Assembly (NCBI GenBank): GCA_020633675.1
Contig: JACKDE010000001.1
Span: 992,001-1,056,000, forward strand
Length of the DNA: 64,000 nt
Origin: Deferribacteres bacterium
Lineage (GTDB): Bacteria; Zhuqueibacterota; Zhuqueibacteria; Zhuqueibacterales; Geothermadaptataceae
Direction: 5' to 3'
Part shown: one piece after another, positions 17,476-27,119 of the stretch
Position numbering within the stretch: the first letter of the stretch is position 1
How the letters are laid out: every line of letters starts with the position of its first letter
Position numbers and translations under genes: made by a program
The notes under the pieces: generated by a model
The model's database searches: none
What the model saw: only the letters and a program-made list of their open reading frames with translations
Told to the model about the DNA's origin: nothing

Positions 17476-18447
17476 ATGACGAAAACGCAGAAAATAATTG
17501 GCAGCTCGCTCTTAAGTCTGTTATTGCTCGCCGTAACAATGTTTTCGATGTGTAGTGTTCGCATGCAAAGGTTGAACACGGATGGCGATATTGATGATCT
17601 GGCATTTGAAGAATTTGAAGAAGGCGATGATGCGTACCAGGACGATCTGTTAAGCCGCCTGGAAGTACTCGATGGTGACGAAGCTCAATCCCAGGAGCCG
17701 GCTGAAGATGACATTTTTGCATCACTCGGCGCAGATGATTTCAGTGACCAACCGGCGCAGACACAAAGTGGCGGCGGACAGACTGAAAGCTTTTTGACAC
17801 CGGAATTGATGGAAAGTCTGCAGGCGGAAGTCAATGATTTGCAGAAAATCTATGACTCAAAAGAGGTGATGGCCGAGAATTTGCGCCAGCAAGTGCGCGA
17901 ATCTGATTTTGCAGACGCAACCACGGCCGATAAAAGCCAAAGCGAGCCGTTTGCGAATGAATCGCTTGATGACTTAAACCTGCCGACGTTGCCAAACACC
18001 TCAACGGCTTCCACCTTGCCGGATTTCAGTTCTGATATTACTTCCACTTCGACGCCCAGCTACATGAGTTCTGAAGTTGGTTCGATGTATCAGGACGCTT
18101 TGAATGACTACAACGCGCGGCGTTTCGCCAACGCTATATCCAAATTCCGCGATATCCTGCTGCGCGGCGATGCTGGCAGCCTGGCGGATAATTGCCAGTA
18201 CTGGATTGGTGAATCCTACTTCGCGCAGGGCAAATTTCAGCAAGCATTGGTCGAATTTGAAAAAGTCAATATTTACCCGAAAGAAAACAAAGCAACCGAT
18301 GCGCAACTGATGACTGGCCTGGCGCTGATGAAACTGGGGCAGACCCAGGAAGCCCGCAGCGAATTTTCTGCGCTGAGTGCATTCCATCGCAACGCCAATG
18401 CAGCTGCTAAGGCTCGACGATATTTGGGTACGCTCGAAGGCGTTTAA
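17476..18447 (+). CDS. YbgF/CpoB-like TPR protein, membrane anchored
   Basis: A 323-residue envelope protein. The N-terminus LLSLLLLAVTMFSMCS is a hydrophobic signal or anchor with a Cys that might be a lipobox. It is followed by an acidic, low-complexity region (residues 35-100), a short helical segment, and a Ser/Thr-rich linker. The C-terminal 125 residues hold TPR repeats of the YbgF/CpoB type: YQDALNDYNARRFANAISKFRDIL, DNCQYWIGESYFAQGKFQQALVEFEKV and ATDAQLMTGLALMKLGQTQEARSEF. In E. coli CpoB coordinates Tol-Pal with peptidoglycan synthesis; no tol or pal gene is nearby here. Followed by a clear terminator. Confidence 0.75.
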   Translation: MTKTQKIIGSSLLSLLLLAVTMFSMCSVRMQRLNTDGDIDDLAFEEFEEGDDAYQDDLLSRLEVLDGDEAQSQEPAEDDIFASLGADDFSDQPAQTQSGGGQTESFLTPELMESLQAEVNDLQKIYDSKEVMAENLRQQVRESDFADATTADKSQSEPFANESLDDLNLPTLPNTSTASTLPDFSSDITSTSTPSYMSSEVGSMYQDALNDYNARRFANAISKFRDILLRGDAGSLADNCQYWIGESYFAQGKFQQALVEFEKVNIYPKENKATDAQLMTGLALMKLGQTQEARSEFSALSAFHRNANAAAKARRYLGTLEGV

Positions 18448-18469
18448 GCATAGAATCTCTGTGAAAAGG

Positions 18470-18509
18470 AGAGCAGGAGTTTTCCTCCCTCCGCTTCTGC
18501 TCTCTTTTT
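18470..18509 (+). terminator. intrinsic terminator after the YbgF-like gene
   Basis: GAGAGCAG (18470-18477) pairs with CTGCTCTC (18497-18504) and is followed by TTTTT (18505-18509). The remaining bases up to the dnaE start at 18775 contain no convincing gene and presumably hold the dnaE promoter. Confidence 0.85.
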
Positions 18510-18774
18510 CCTTTTTGCTTTTTCTTCTATTTCAACCCCAACGAATTTATTCCTCCCTGAAACTGATCAGCAAAATAGTCTTTACAGCAGTTGCATTTTT
18601 CGCTTTCTTTGTTAATTTAAAGCTGATCAAAATCTTCAACCCGATGTAGACTTCCCCTGCCGGACCGTTTCGATCGTTACCTCTTTGCTGCCGGGTGATC
18701 ACTGTTTTTTTTGCTTGCCCAAGACTTCTTGCTCAATCAATTGAAGGTGTGCTTAATGGAGATCACGCAACTGT

Positions 18775-21700
18775 ATGTCTAATTTTATCCATCTTCACAA
18801 TCACTCCCACTACAGCCTGCTCGATGGTGCATGTCGTATCGATGACCTTGTGAAAGCCGCTGTCGCGAACGATATGGAAGCTCTGGCGTTGACTGATCAC
18901 GGCGTGATGTTCGGTGCGGTAGAGTTTTACCAAAAATGCACCAAGGCGGGGATCAAACCGATACTTGGGGTTGAAGCATACATTGCTCCGCGCAGCCGAA
19001 AAGACAAAACACTGCGGCGCGAGGATGTTGGTGATACCAATTTTCATCTCCTGCTGTTGGCGAAAAATGAACGTGGCTATAAAAACCTCATGTACATGGT
19101 TTCGATGGGTTTTTTGGAAGGCTTTTACTATCGGCCACGTATTGACAAAGAGCTGCTGAGAGAATACCATGAAGGCATAATTTGTTCATCAGCATGTTTG
19201 CAGGGCGAAGTGGCGTACAGGTCTGTACACTTAGGCTACGAGGCTGGTCGCGATGCCGCCCGCGAGTATCGCGAAATTTTTGGCGATGATTACTACCTGG
19301 AAGTGCACAACCATGGCATACCGGAGGAAGCGCAAGCCAGCGAGATGGTGTTCGAAATTGGCAAGGAGCTGGACATTCCAGTGCTGGTTACCAACGATAT
19401 CCACTACCTCAAACGCGAGCACTCCCTGCCGCATGATATCCTTATCTGTCTGCAGACCGGCAAAGACCGCGACGACCCGAACCGCCTGCGCTATACTACA
19501 GATGAAATTTATTTTAAGACCGAAACGGAAATGGCCAAGTTGTTTCCTGATCGGCCAGATATTGTCAGCCTGACCAAGGAAGTGGCAGACAAATGCAATC
19601 TCGCTATTGATTTCGATACCATTCACTTGCCAAAATTTGAACTTCCTGCCGAGGACAAGCATCTCAACCTCGATGAATATCTCGAAAAATTGGCTAAAAT
19701 TGAGTTGATTAACCGATATGGCGAGCCTTCCAAAGAAATTTATGAGCGGCTCGATTATGAGCTGCAGGTGATTCATAAAACCGGCTATGCCGGCTACTTT
19801 CTAATCGTATGGGATTTTATACGGGCAGCGCGCGAGATGAAGATTCCGGTGGGACCGGGTCGTGGTTCTGCAGCTGGCAGTCTGGTAGCCTATTGCCTCG
19901 GTATCACCAACATCGATCCTATCAAATACAATCTGCTGTTTGAGCGTTTTTTGAATCCCGAGCGTGTGACGATGCCGGATATCGATATCGATTTTTGCTA
20001 CGAGCAGCGCGAAAAGGTGATCGAATATGTACGCCAAAAATACGGCGAAAACAATGTGACGCAGATCATTACTTTCGGTACCATGGCTGCGCGTGCTGTC
20101 ATTCGCGACGTGGGCAGAGTACTGAAAATCAGCTATGGTGAAGTCGACAAAGTCGCGAAAATGATACCTGCTACCCTCGGTATCAAGCTGAAAGACGCCA
20201 TCGAAACGGTGCAGGAACTGCGAGACATGGCGGATGCTGATGAGACCTATCATCAGTTGCTGGACTACTCGCAGGTGCTGGAAGGCCTGGCGCGCCACGC
20301 ATCCACACACGCTGCCGGCGTGGTCATCACACCGACCGAGCTGACCAATTACGCACCCTTGTTTAAATCGCCCAGCACCGGTGATGTCACCACCCAGTAT
20401 GATATGAAATGCCTGGAAGCGACCGGCGTTTTAAAAATGGATTTTCTCGGTCTGCGCACCTTAACCGTGATCGACCACACTTTGCGGGCATTGAAAGCAC
20501 GTGGTGTTGATCTGGATATCGATAACATCCCACTCGACGATCCAGATACCTACAAGCTTTTTGGGGAAGGGGAGACCACGGCAATTTTTCAGTTTGAAAG
20601 CAGTGGCATGCGCGAATATTTGCGCAAATTGAAGCCACAAACAATCAGCGATCTGATCGCCATGAACGCGTTGTACCGCCCTGGGCCGATGGATATGATC
20701 GACGACTTTATCGCGCGAAAACATGGCAAACAGAAAATTGAATATGCCCATCCACGCATCGAGCCCATCTTGGAAGAAACCTACGGTATCATCGTGTATC
20801 AGGAACAGGTTATGCAGATTGCCAGTGCGATGGGAGGCTTCAGCCTCGGCAAATCTGATCTTCTGCGACGGGCAATGGGGAAGAAAAAAGCCGATTTGAT
20901 GGCCGAAATGCGAAAAGAATTCATCAAGGGCGCGCTTGAGCTCAATATTGAGAGGAAAGTTGCGGAAGAAGTGTTCGATTTGATGGATAAATTCGCCCGT
21001 TATGGATTCAATAAATCGCACTCAGCCTGCTATTCGGTCGTTGCCTATCAAACTGCCTACCTGAAAGCGCACTACCCGGCAGAATTCATGGCCGCCACCA
21101 TGACTTCGGAAATGGGCAGCACAGATCGGATTGTGTTTTTTATTGAAGAGTGCCGGCGCATGGATATAGAAGTGCTGCCACCAGATGTGAACGAAAGCTT
21201 CGCACATTTTACGGTCGTGGACGACAAAATCCGCTTTGGTTTGGGCGCTGTAAAAAATGTCGGTCGCAATGCTATTGAATCGATCGTAAGCGCGCGCAAC
21301 ACGAATGGTCAGTTCAGCACAATATTTGATTTTTGTGAAAACATAGACCTGCGCCTCGCCAATAAAAAGGTGCTCGAAAGTCTGATTCAGGCAGGCGCGA
21401 TGGACTCGCTCGAAGGCAATCGCAATCAGTTGCTGGCCATTATCGATACAGCGACCAGTTATGCGAGCAGTCTGGCGCAATCGCGCGCGCGAAATCAGGC
21501 CAGTTTGTTCGATGACGCGCCTGAGGAAATGCGCATTGAGCCGACCTTGCCCGATTTGCCGGACTGGGAAATCTCTGAAAAACTGACACGTGAAAAAGAT
21601 GTGCTCGGGTTCTATGTTTCCGGACATCCGCTCGATCCACATCGTGCTGAAATACAGGCTTTTAGCACGATTTCCCTGGCCAGCACTGACAGCATGCGCG

Positions 21701-22218
21701 ATGGTGCAGCAGCATGCGTATGTGGGATGATTACAGCAGTAAAAATCCATTACGATCGCCGCAATCGTCCGATGGCTTTTTTCACGATAGAGAATTTTAC
21801 GGGTAGCATTGAGTTGCTGGCTTTCAGCGATCCTTTTTCGCAATTTAAGGAATTGATCACACCAGATAGTATTGTGGTCGCGCAAGGCAAGCTCTCTGTT
21901 CGGGAAGAAGAAAAGCCGAAAATGCTGATCGATAAAATCTACACGCTGTCGGAAGCATGGCAATCGATGACCCGCTCGTTTTTTCTATCGTTTGAAGCTA
22001 AAGAACTCGACGATATGAAAATTCAGCGTGTCAATCAGATCATCCGCACCAATCCTGGCCAGTGCCAACTTTATTTTCAGATTAAATCAGATGGTGATAA
22101 AAAAGCTTACCGTTCGCGCAAGTATCGCGTGCGGCCAAATCAGGATATGCTGAGCCGTTTGCAAGATTTGCTGGGGAAGGAAAACGTCTGGTTTGATGCC
22201 TCGCCACCGAGGCAATAA
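18775..22218 (+). CDS. dnaE: DNA polymerase III alpha subunit
   Basis: The replicative polymerase catalytic subunit, DnaE1 type, 1147 residues. The PHP domain begins FIHLHNHSHYSLLDG and contains ALTDHGVMFGAVEFY; the polymerase palm holds GPGRGSAAGSLVAY and the catalytic Asp cluster PDIDIDF (Asp at about 402, 404 and 406). The fingers region includes YGFNKSHSACYSVVAYQTAYLKAHYP. A beta-clamp binding motif QASLF lies at about 908-912, and an OB-fold domain follows near the C-terminus (MAFFTIENFTGSIELLAF). ATGGAG about 20 bases upstream is the nearest purine-rich site. Ordinary in length and motifs. Confidence 0.97.
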   Translation: MSNFIHLHNHSHYSLLDGACRIDDLVKAAVANDMEALALTDHGVMFGAVEFYQKCTKAGIKPILGVEAYIAPRSRKDKTLRREDVGDTNFHLLLLAKNERGYKNLMYMVSMGFLEGFYYRPRIDKELLREYHEGIICSSACLQGEVAYRSVHLGYEAGRDAAREYREIFGDDYYLEVHNHGIPEEAQASEMVFEIGKELDIPVLVTNDIHYLKREHSLPHDILICLQTGKDRDDPNRLRYTTDEIYFKTETEMAKLFPDRPDIVSLTKEVADKCNLAIDFDTIHLPKFELPAEDKHLNLDEYLEKLAKIELINRYGEPSKEIYERLDYELQVIHKTGYAGYFLIVWDFIRAAREMKIPVGPGRGSAAGSLVAYCLGITNIDPIKYNLLFERFLNPERVTMPDIDIDFCYEQREKVIEYVRQKYGENNVTQIITFGTMAARAVIRDVGRVLKISYGEVDKVAKMIPATLGIKLKDAIETVQELRDMADADETYHQLLDYSQVLEGLARHASTHAAGVVITPTELTNYAPLFKSPSTGDVTTQYDMKCLEATGVLKMDFLGLRTLTVIDHTLRALKARGVDLDIDNIPLDDPDTYKLFGEGETTAIFQFESSGMREYLRKLKPQTISDLIAMNALYRPGPMDMIDDFIARKHGKQKIEYAHPRIEPILEETYGIIVYQEQVMQIASAMGGFSLGKSDLLRRAMGKKKADLMAEMRKEFIKGALELNIERKVAEEVFDLMDKFARYGFNKSHSACYSVVAYQTAYLKAHYPAEFMAATMTSEMGSTDRIVFFIEECRRMDIEVLPPDVNESFAHFTVVDDKIRFGLGAVKNVGRNAIESIVSARNTNGQFSTIFDFCENIDLRLANKKVLESLIQAGAMDSLEGNRNQLLAIIDTATSYASSLAQSRARNQASLFDDAPEEMRIEPTLPDLPDWEISEKLTREKDVLGFYVSGHPLDPHRAEIQAFSTISLASTDSMRDGAAACVCGMITAVKIHYDRRNRPMAFFTIENFTGSIELLAFSDPFSQFKELITPDSIVVAQGKLSVREEEKPKMLIDKIYTLSEAWQSMTRSFFLSFEAKELDDMKIQRVNQIIRTNPGQCQLYFQIKSDGDKKAYRSRKYRVRPNQDMLSRLQDLLGKENVWFDASPPRQ

Positions 22219-22270
22219 TATCAGGCACAGTAGGGCGGCCAACTCCACTATCGGCAATCGAGCTGAAGTG

Positions 22271-22298
22271 ATCGGTATCAAGCCGGCCTGATACCGAT
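22271..22298. other. perfect inverted repeat between convergent genes
   Basis: ATCGGTATCA (22271-22280) and TGATACCGAT (22289-22298) form a ten-base perfect stem around the eight-base loop AGCCGGCC, which is itself palindromic. It sits between the 3' end of dnaE and the 3' end of the minus-strand exported gene. No T run follows on either strand, so it is a factor-dependent or 3'-protective structure at most. Confidence 0.6.
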
Positions 22299-22370
22299 AG
22301 CAGAGTAACCACACGAATCTATGTAAAACATGGCACGACGATTCATCCTGACGCGATGCGCCGGAAGGAA

Positions 22371-22931
22371 TCACTGTACCATGGCGGTTGTTTCGTAGTC
22401 TTCTCGAATAAATTCGGCTACCCACAGGCCTGAGGCTTTTTCAGTCGCGACCACGATGGCGTTGGTGCCTTGCCAGCCTTCTATTGCAGCCTTTTCCAAT
22501 GTCTCCCCCATACGAATCGTAAATTCATCGAAGTTAAAGATAACGCCGTCAAGCAAAAAGCGGTTGCCCTTTGCAACTTGAATCGGGCCGCGAAAACTTT
22601 GCTGCCGCTTGGATGTTGCCAAGTCGAGCAAATGTATTTGTTCAGCAATGAGCTTGTTGCTATAGCGCTTAAATGTCACGTAAACCAAATCGCGGCGATC
22701 AATCTGGGCGAGCTGAACACTTTTTTGTGATTGGCTGGTGATCTGAGTGCTCGGCGTCATGAGCAGCACTGCACTCCCGATTTTAATGTAACCTGATTGA
22801 CTTTCTGAAACACGCCCCATTATTTGTTGCGCTTTAGGGCCGTTTGCTGCAAAAACATGGCTAACAACGAACAAAAGAGCGATAAACAAAGCCTGACCAG
22901 CCAGCATAAAACCACGAACTCGACTGTGCAT
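22371..22931 (-). CDS. exported hypothetical protein, possible DUF5666-like beta domains
   Basis: A 186-residue exported protein of unknown function. The start at 22931 is set by AAAGGAG six bases upstream and gives a clean signal peptide (FMLAGQALFIALLFVVSHVFAANG). The mature part is beta-rich: IMGRVSESQSGYIKIGSAVLLMTPSTQI then DLVYVTFKRYSNKLIAEQIHLL, a layout like the small OB-type domains called DUF5666 (a value-with-exponent style of strand, then a link to metal or solvent unknown). A second, diverged copy may follow at residues 110-175. Assignment is tentative. It is monocistronic and convergent with dnaE. Confidence 0.7.
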   Translation of the reverse strand: MHSRVRGFMLAGQALFIALLFVVSHVFAANGPKAQQIMGRVSESQSGYIKIGSAVLLMTPSTQITSQSQKSVQLAQIDRRDLVYVTFKRYSNKLIAEQIHLLDLATSKRQQSFRGPIQVAKGNRFLLDGVIFNFDEFTIRMGETLEKAAIEGWQGTNAIVVATEKASGLWVAEFIREDYETTAMVQ

Positions 22932-23410
22932 TCCGTACTCCTTTCCTTGGATGATGCCGGTATGAATATCTTGCGGCTCCACCATTTATACCGCAAGCCT
23001 TTGCCAAAAGCTGTCTCAGTCCATGAGTTGTGCGTCTATCGCTTTTGGTACCTTTGGCATGATTCCCAAAGAATACAAACGCCGTGCCATGACCTGAACA
23101 GCCATTTTATTTCTATCTTTGAGCGTCGCAATGATGCTATATACCGGAATCGCCATTGCAAGCAAATACGAAATTGTGATTGCGATATGGTAATTGTAAC
23201 TGCTTGACTGGGTCTTGTGCGCGGCTTAAAAATCGGTGATTTGTTGGAATGATATTGCATCCAAACGAATTTTTCTTAAGTTGGAGACAGCGCTGCCGTC
23301 ATGGTAGGGGATGGTTCGATCGGAGCTTGGCAATGCTTTAAAGCGCGCTGGTTGAATGATCGAACAAAAGCAAATTTGCTGAAATTCAGCACAAGCAAAA
23401 GGGAGAAAAG
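22932..23410. other. 479-base intergenic region
   Basis: Lies between the divergent exported-protein gene and the amidase gene and must hold promoters for both. No convincing coding frame. An eight-base inverted repeat GTTCGATC (23314-23321) / GATCGAAC (23358-23365), with 36 bases between arms, is the only notable structure; it could be an operator or part of a hairpin. GGGAG at 23400-23404 is the amidase ribosome site. Confidence 0.4.
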
Positions 23411-24163
23411 ATGTTAGCAAAAGATATTGCAGCACACGAACAGGATTTTCGAAATCATGGCGTAGACAGCAACGGCGTGAAACACAATTTAAGCCAGCTT
23501 TCTGCTCCTATAAAAGGGGATAATCGAAACCTTACAGTGACCCGCTGCGTGGTGGCCTCCGGGGACAGCTCTTTTTATTATAATGAGAGCCCTTTGAAAG
23601 ATAGAGTGGTATTGCACTTTACGGCTGGCTATCTAAAGGGGGACATTGCCAATCTAACCAAAAAAGACTACCATGTCTCAGTGCCATTTGTGGTCGCCCG
23701 TGATGGCGCCATCTACAATTTATGGGGCTCCGGCTACTGGTCCTATCATCTCGGGCCGGGCGCGATCGGTGGCAATACCGAGATGAGCAAACGTTCTGTT
23801 GGCATCGAAATATCCAACATCGGCCCGCTTACCCGCAAAGGCAATCATTTGGTCACAATTTACGATTCGATTTACTGCGATGCTAATGAAACACAATATT
23901 ATCAGAAAAGTAACTACCGTGGTTACGAATACTATGCGACTTTTACCGAAGCGCAATACAAAAGTGTGATCGATTTGTTGCGTTATGCAACCGGCAAATT
24001 CAACATCCCGCGACAATTCCTTCCCAAGGACAAACGATTTGAGTTGCAACAGGATATCGCCAAATTTCATGGCATCACCAGCCATGTCAACTTCCGCAAA
24101 GACAAATATGATATCGGCCCGGCATTCGACTGGGATCGCGTCATTGCTGGCGCGACAAAATAG
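23411..24163 (+). CDS. N-acetylmuramoyl-L-alanine amidase (Amidase_2/PGRP fold)
   Basis: A 250-residue zinc amidase that would cleave the bond between N-acetylmuramic acid and L-Ala in peptidoglycan. The zinc ligands are visible: His in VVLHFTAGYLKG, and the late His in GITSHVNFRKDKYDIGPAFDW, with the Asp replacing the Cys/Asp ligand in the usual place; the SVGIEISN strand and YHLGPG segment complete the fold. There is no signal peptide, which fits a phage-like endolysin or a cytoplasmic recycling enzyme better than an exported hydrolase. No phage genes are adjacent. AGGGAGAAAAG precedes the ATG. Confidence 0.85.
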   Translation: MLAKDIAAHEQDFRNHGVDSNGVKHNLSQLSAPIKGDNRNLTVTRCVVASGDSSFYYNESPLKDRVVLHFTAGYLKGDIANLTKKDYHVSVPFVVARDGAIYNLWGSGYWSYHLGPGAIGGNTEMSKRSVGIEISNIGPLTRKGNHLVTIYDSIYCDANETQYYQKSNYRGYEYYATFTEAQYKSVIDLLRYATGKFNIPRQFLPKDKRFELQQDIAKFHGITSHVNFRKDKYDIGPAFDWDRVIAGATK

Positions 24164-24253
24164 CACTCAGAGATCGCTGCATACATTATTTCGCAGCGAG
24201 ATCGGATGGCGCCTGCGGCATGGTTTTTCGTTTGTGTAAATCTTTGTAAATGC

Positions 24254-24282
24254 TTGACAGAGAAAGCAGAAAACTGTATATT
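24254..24282 (+). promoter_or_regulatory. sigma-70-like promoter of mtaB-miaB
   Basis: TTGACA (24254-24259), 17-base spacer, TATATT (24277-24282), a near-consensus arrangement 122 bases upstream of the mtaB start. The -10 continues as TATATTTG, which also fits the Bacteroidota-type TAnnTTTG box. Confidence 0.7.
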
Positions 24283-24403
24283 TGTGGCCAATTGCAATTC
24301 GTCAACGGTTTTGGTTTTGGGTGAAGCTTGGAAGACCAATAGTCTCTGAATTCACTGTAGAATCAGTAAAAACGATCATCGCAACTACAAGTTTTATAAT
24401 AGA

Positions 24404-25699
24404 TTGACAAGACCTCATTTAAAAGCTTCATTTTATACCCTCGGCTGTCGTCTGAACCAGGCGGAGACAGCGCTTATCGCCAGCCGCTTTCAGCAAGATG
24501 GCTATCGTGTGGTTGATTTTGGTGAGCATGCCGACATCTGTGTGATCAATTCATGTACAGTGACCGAACAGGCCGATGCAAAATGCCGCCAGATTGTGCG
24601 CCAGGTTTTGCGCCAAAATCCGGATACATTTGTCGCGGTGGTGGGGTGCTATGCACAAACCGGCACCGAAACGCTGCAAAAAATCGATGGCATCGATCTC
24701 ATCGTCGGCACTCAGGACAAGCTGAATGTACTCGATTACATCGCAGAGCCGATAAAGGCGGAGCAGCCACAGGTGGTGCGCAATCGGATGATGCGTGCTC
24801 CGTTTACTATCCAGTCTGAAGGCGCATTGAACACCACCACACGCGCCAACCTGAAAATTCAGGATGGCTGTGATTTTATGTGCAGTTTCTGTGTCATTCC
24901 GTTCGCACGGGGACGCGCACGCAGCCGTGCGTACTTCGACATTCAGCGCGAAGCCATGCAACTGCTCGATGCCGGCCACAAGGAGCTGGTTTTAACAGGT
25001 GTCAATATCGGAACATATGATTTCGAAGGCAAATCGTTCCTCGATGTTGTGCAGATGTTACTCAAGCTGCCGGATTTGCAGCGCCTCCGCATCAGCAGTA
25101 TTGAGCCGACCACTATTCCGGAATCTCTGCTCGATTTGATGGCCGACTCGGAAAAATTGTGCCCGCACTTGCATATTCCATTGCAGAGTGGCTCTGATCG
25201 TATCCTGCAATCGATGCGACGTGTTTATTCAAAAGCGAATTTTCTGCAATTCATTGAGCGCGCAGCAGAGAAAGTCCCGGATGTGCTCATCGGCACGGAT
25301 ATTATGGTCGGCTTCCCGGGAGAAGACGACGCAGCTTTTTCTGAAAGCTGTGACCTGCTGGAGCAGTCGCCATTGACCTATGCGCATGTCTTTAGCTTTT
25401 CAGAGCGCAGCGGTACTGCCGCAACCCGGCTAAATGAGAAGGTTGATCCTCGCGCGAAAAAAGCCCGCAGCAAAAGGCTTCACCAGATTTCCGAGCGGAA
25501 TAAAAATGCATTCTATCAAAATTTTATCGGCAAGTCTGCGCGCATTTTGACCGAAGATAGGGATAAATTGGGACGTTGGCTCGGCTACACGGATAATTAT
25601 ATCAAAGTTGCGATCGAGCACAAAGATTTGAAAAGCAATCAGCTCATCAACGTTAAAATTGCAGACATCGAAAACGGATTAGCAATCGCGAATAATTGA
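24404..25699 (+). CDS. mtaB: tRNA t6A37 methylthiotransferase MtaB-like
   Basis: A radical-SAM methylthiotransferase that would convert t6A37 of tRNA to ms2t6A37. The N-terminal UPF0004 domain opens with FYTLGCRLNQAETALIASRF, the arrangement typical of MtaB rather than MiaB, and has the cluster cysteines in INSCTVTEQAD and VVGCYAQTG. The radical-SAM CxxxCxxC is in CDFMCSFCVIPFARGRARS, and a TRAM-like C-terminus follows. Length 431. The start is TTG at 24404. The stop shares one base with the miaB ATG, so the two paralogues are co-translated. Confidence 0.88.
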   Translation: MTRPHLKASFYTLGCRLNQAETALIASRFQQDGYRVVDFGEHADICVINSCTVTEQADAKCRQIVRQVLRQNPDTFVAVVGCYAQTGTETLQKIDGIDLIVGTQDKLNVLDYIAEPIKAEQPQVVRNRMMRAPFTIQSEGALNTTTRANLKIQDGCDFMCSFCVIPFARGRARSRAYFDIQREAMQLLDAGHKELVLTGVNIGTYDFEGKSFLDVVQMLLKLPDLQRLRISSIEPTTIPESLLDLMADSEKLCPHLHIPLQSGSDRILQSMRRVYSKANFLQFIERAAEKVPDVLIGTDIMVGFPGEDDAAFSESCDLLEQSPLTYAHVFSFSERSGTAATRLNEKVDPRAKKARSKRLHQISERNKNAFYQNFIGKSARILTEDRDKLGRWLGYTDNYIKVAIEHKDLKSNQLINVKIADIENGLAIANN

Positions 25700-27039
25700 T
25701 GAAAGTTTATCTGGAAACATATGGCTGCCAAATGAACGAGTATGACTCCGAGTTGATTCGTTCGATTTTGACCAGCCAAAATTATGAACTCGTACAAGCG
25801 AAGGATAGCGCAGATGTAGTGTTGCTGAACACCTGCGCCATTCGCGAAAATGCGCATCAAAAAATCTATCATCGCCTTGATGAGCTGAAAGGCCAAAAGC
25901 GCCGCGGAGAAATACAGGTCGTCGGTGTGTTGGGGTGCATGGCGCAAAATCTTCGCAAGGATTTGCCGCAGGCAGCTCCCATCGTCGATTTGGTTGCCGG
26001 GCCGGACAGCTACAAGCGCTTGCCACATCTCATAGAGGCCGCACTTGATAGAGACACCGTCGGCTTCGATTTTTCGCTGAGTGAATTTGAAACCTACTCC
26101 GATATTGCTCCGGAGAGAGTGCCGGGCGTCAATGCATGGATTGCCATCATGCGCGGCTGCGATAACTTTTGCACGTTCTGTGTTGTGCCTTATACGCGTG
26201 GACGTGAACGCAGCCGGTCGCCGGAAAGCATTGTCAATGAGGCTAACAGCATTGTTGCACAAGGATTTAAGCAGATCACGCTTTTGGGGCAAAATGTCAA
26301 TTCCTATGCACACGACGGCAGCGATTTTGCCGACTTGATGGAGCATGTAGCGAAGGTGCCGGGATTGCCGCGCGTGCGTTTTACCTCACCGCATCCGAAG
26401 GACTTCCCACGCAAATTACTGCACTTGATCAGCGAGTATCCGAACTTGTGCAACCACATCCATTTGCCATTGCAAGCGGGAAATGACGCCGTGCTCGAAC
26501 GCATGAATCGCACGTATACAAAAAAAGAGTTTCTGGATTTAGTCGATGAGATTCGAACCATAATCCCGGATGTGTCGCTGACGACTGATGTGATTTGCGG
26601 CTTCTGTGGAGAATCGGATGACGATTTTGCCGATACTGTGGAAGTAATGGAGCGCGTCGAATTTGATTCTGCTTTTATTTTTAAATACAGCGAACGCAAA
26701 AATACCATCGCTTCCCGTAAGTACCCGGACGATGTACCGGATGAAGTTAAAACAGAGCGTGTCATGCAGCTGAATGCATTGCAGCGCGGCATCTCCCGCA
26801 AGCGAAATCAGGCTGAAGTTGGCAAAACGCTCGAAGTATTAATCGAAACAAAAAGTAAGAAGAACGATAAGGAGTGGCTTGGACGCAGCGATCAAAACAA
26901 GGGCGTTGTGTTCTCCGCTGCACAAAAGAAACCAGGCGATTTCGCCAAAGTGCTGATTACCGAAGCCAGTACCAATACGTTGAGAGGGAAGCTCGTCAAT
27001 GAAGCGATTCATCTGCCGATTGTGGTGAATGGCCACTGA
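25699..27039 (+). CDS. miaB: tRNA-2-methylthio-N6-dimethylallyladenosine synthase
   Basis: MiaB adds a methylthio group to i6A37 of tRNA. N-terminal cluster cysteines are in YLETYGCQMNEYDSELI, LNTCAIRENA and VLGCMAQ; the radical-SAM motif is in CDNFCTFCVVPYTRGRERS; the TRAM domain closes the protein. KVYLETYGCQMNEYDSE is the MiaB diagnostic start, clearly different from the preceding MtaB. The ATG at 25699 overlaps the mtaB stop (TGATG); 446 residues. Confidence 0.96.
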   Translation: MKVYLETYGCQMNEYDSELIRSILTSQNYELVQAKDSADVVLLNTCAIRENAHQKIYHRLDELKGQKRRGEIQVVGVLGCMAQNLRKDLPQAAPIVDLVAGPDSYKRLPHLIEAALDRDTVGFDFSLSEFETYSDIAPERVPGVNAWIAIMRGCDNFCTFCVVPYTRGRERSRSPESIVNEANSIVAQGFKQITLLGQNVNSYAHDGSDFADLMEHVAKVPGLPRVRFTSPHPKDFPRKLLHLISEYPNLCNHIHLPLQAGNDAVLERMNRTYTKKEFLDLVDEIRTIIPDVSLTTDVICGFCGESDDDFADTVEVMERVEFDSAFIFKYSERKNTIASRKYPDDVPDEVKTERVMQLNALQRGISRKRNQAEVGKTLEVLIETKSKKNDKEWLGRSDQNKGVVFSAAQKKPGDFAKVLITEASTNTLRGKLVNEAIHLPIVVNGH

Positions 27040-27119
27040 GTCTTCGGTGTTGATCGGCTTCGGAAAGATTGTCCATCAGCAGGACTGGCTAACAATGTGT
27101 ATACTGGAAAGGAACGACA

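Noticed and set aside
18377..18649. Short plus-strand frame across the terminator after the YbgF-like gene
   Set aside because: Spans an intrinsic terminator, overlaps the preceding gene and has no ribosome site.
21022..21963. Minus-strand open frame (313 codons) antisense to dnaE
   Set aside because: Antisense to a conserved polymerase gene and without any domain or ribosome site.
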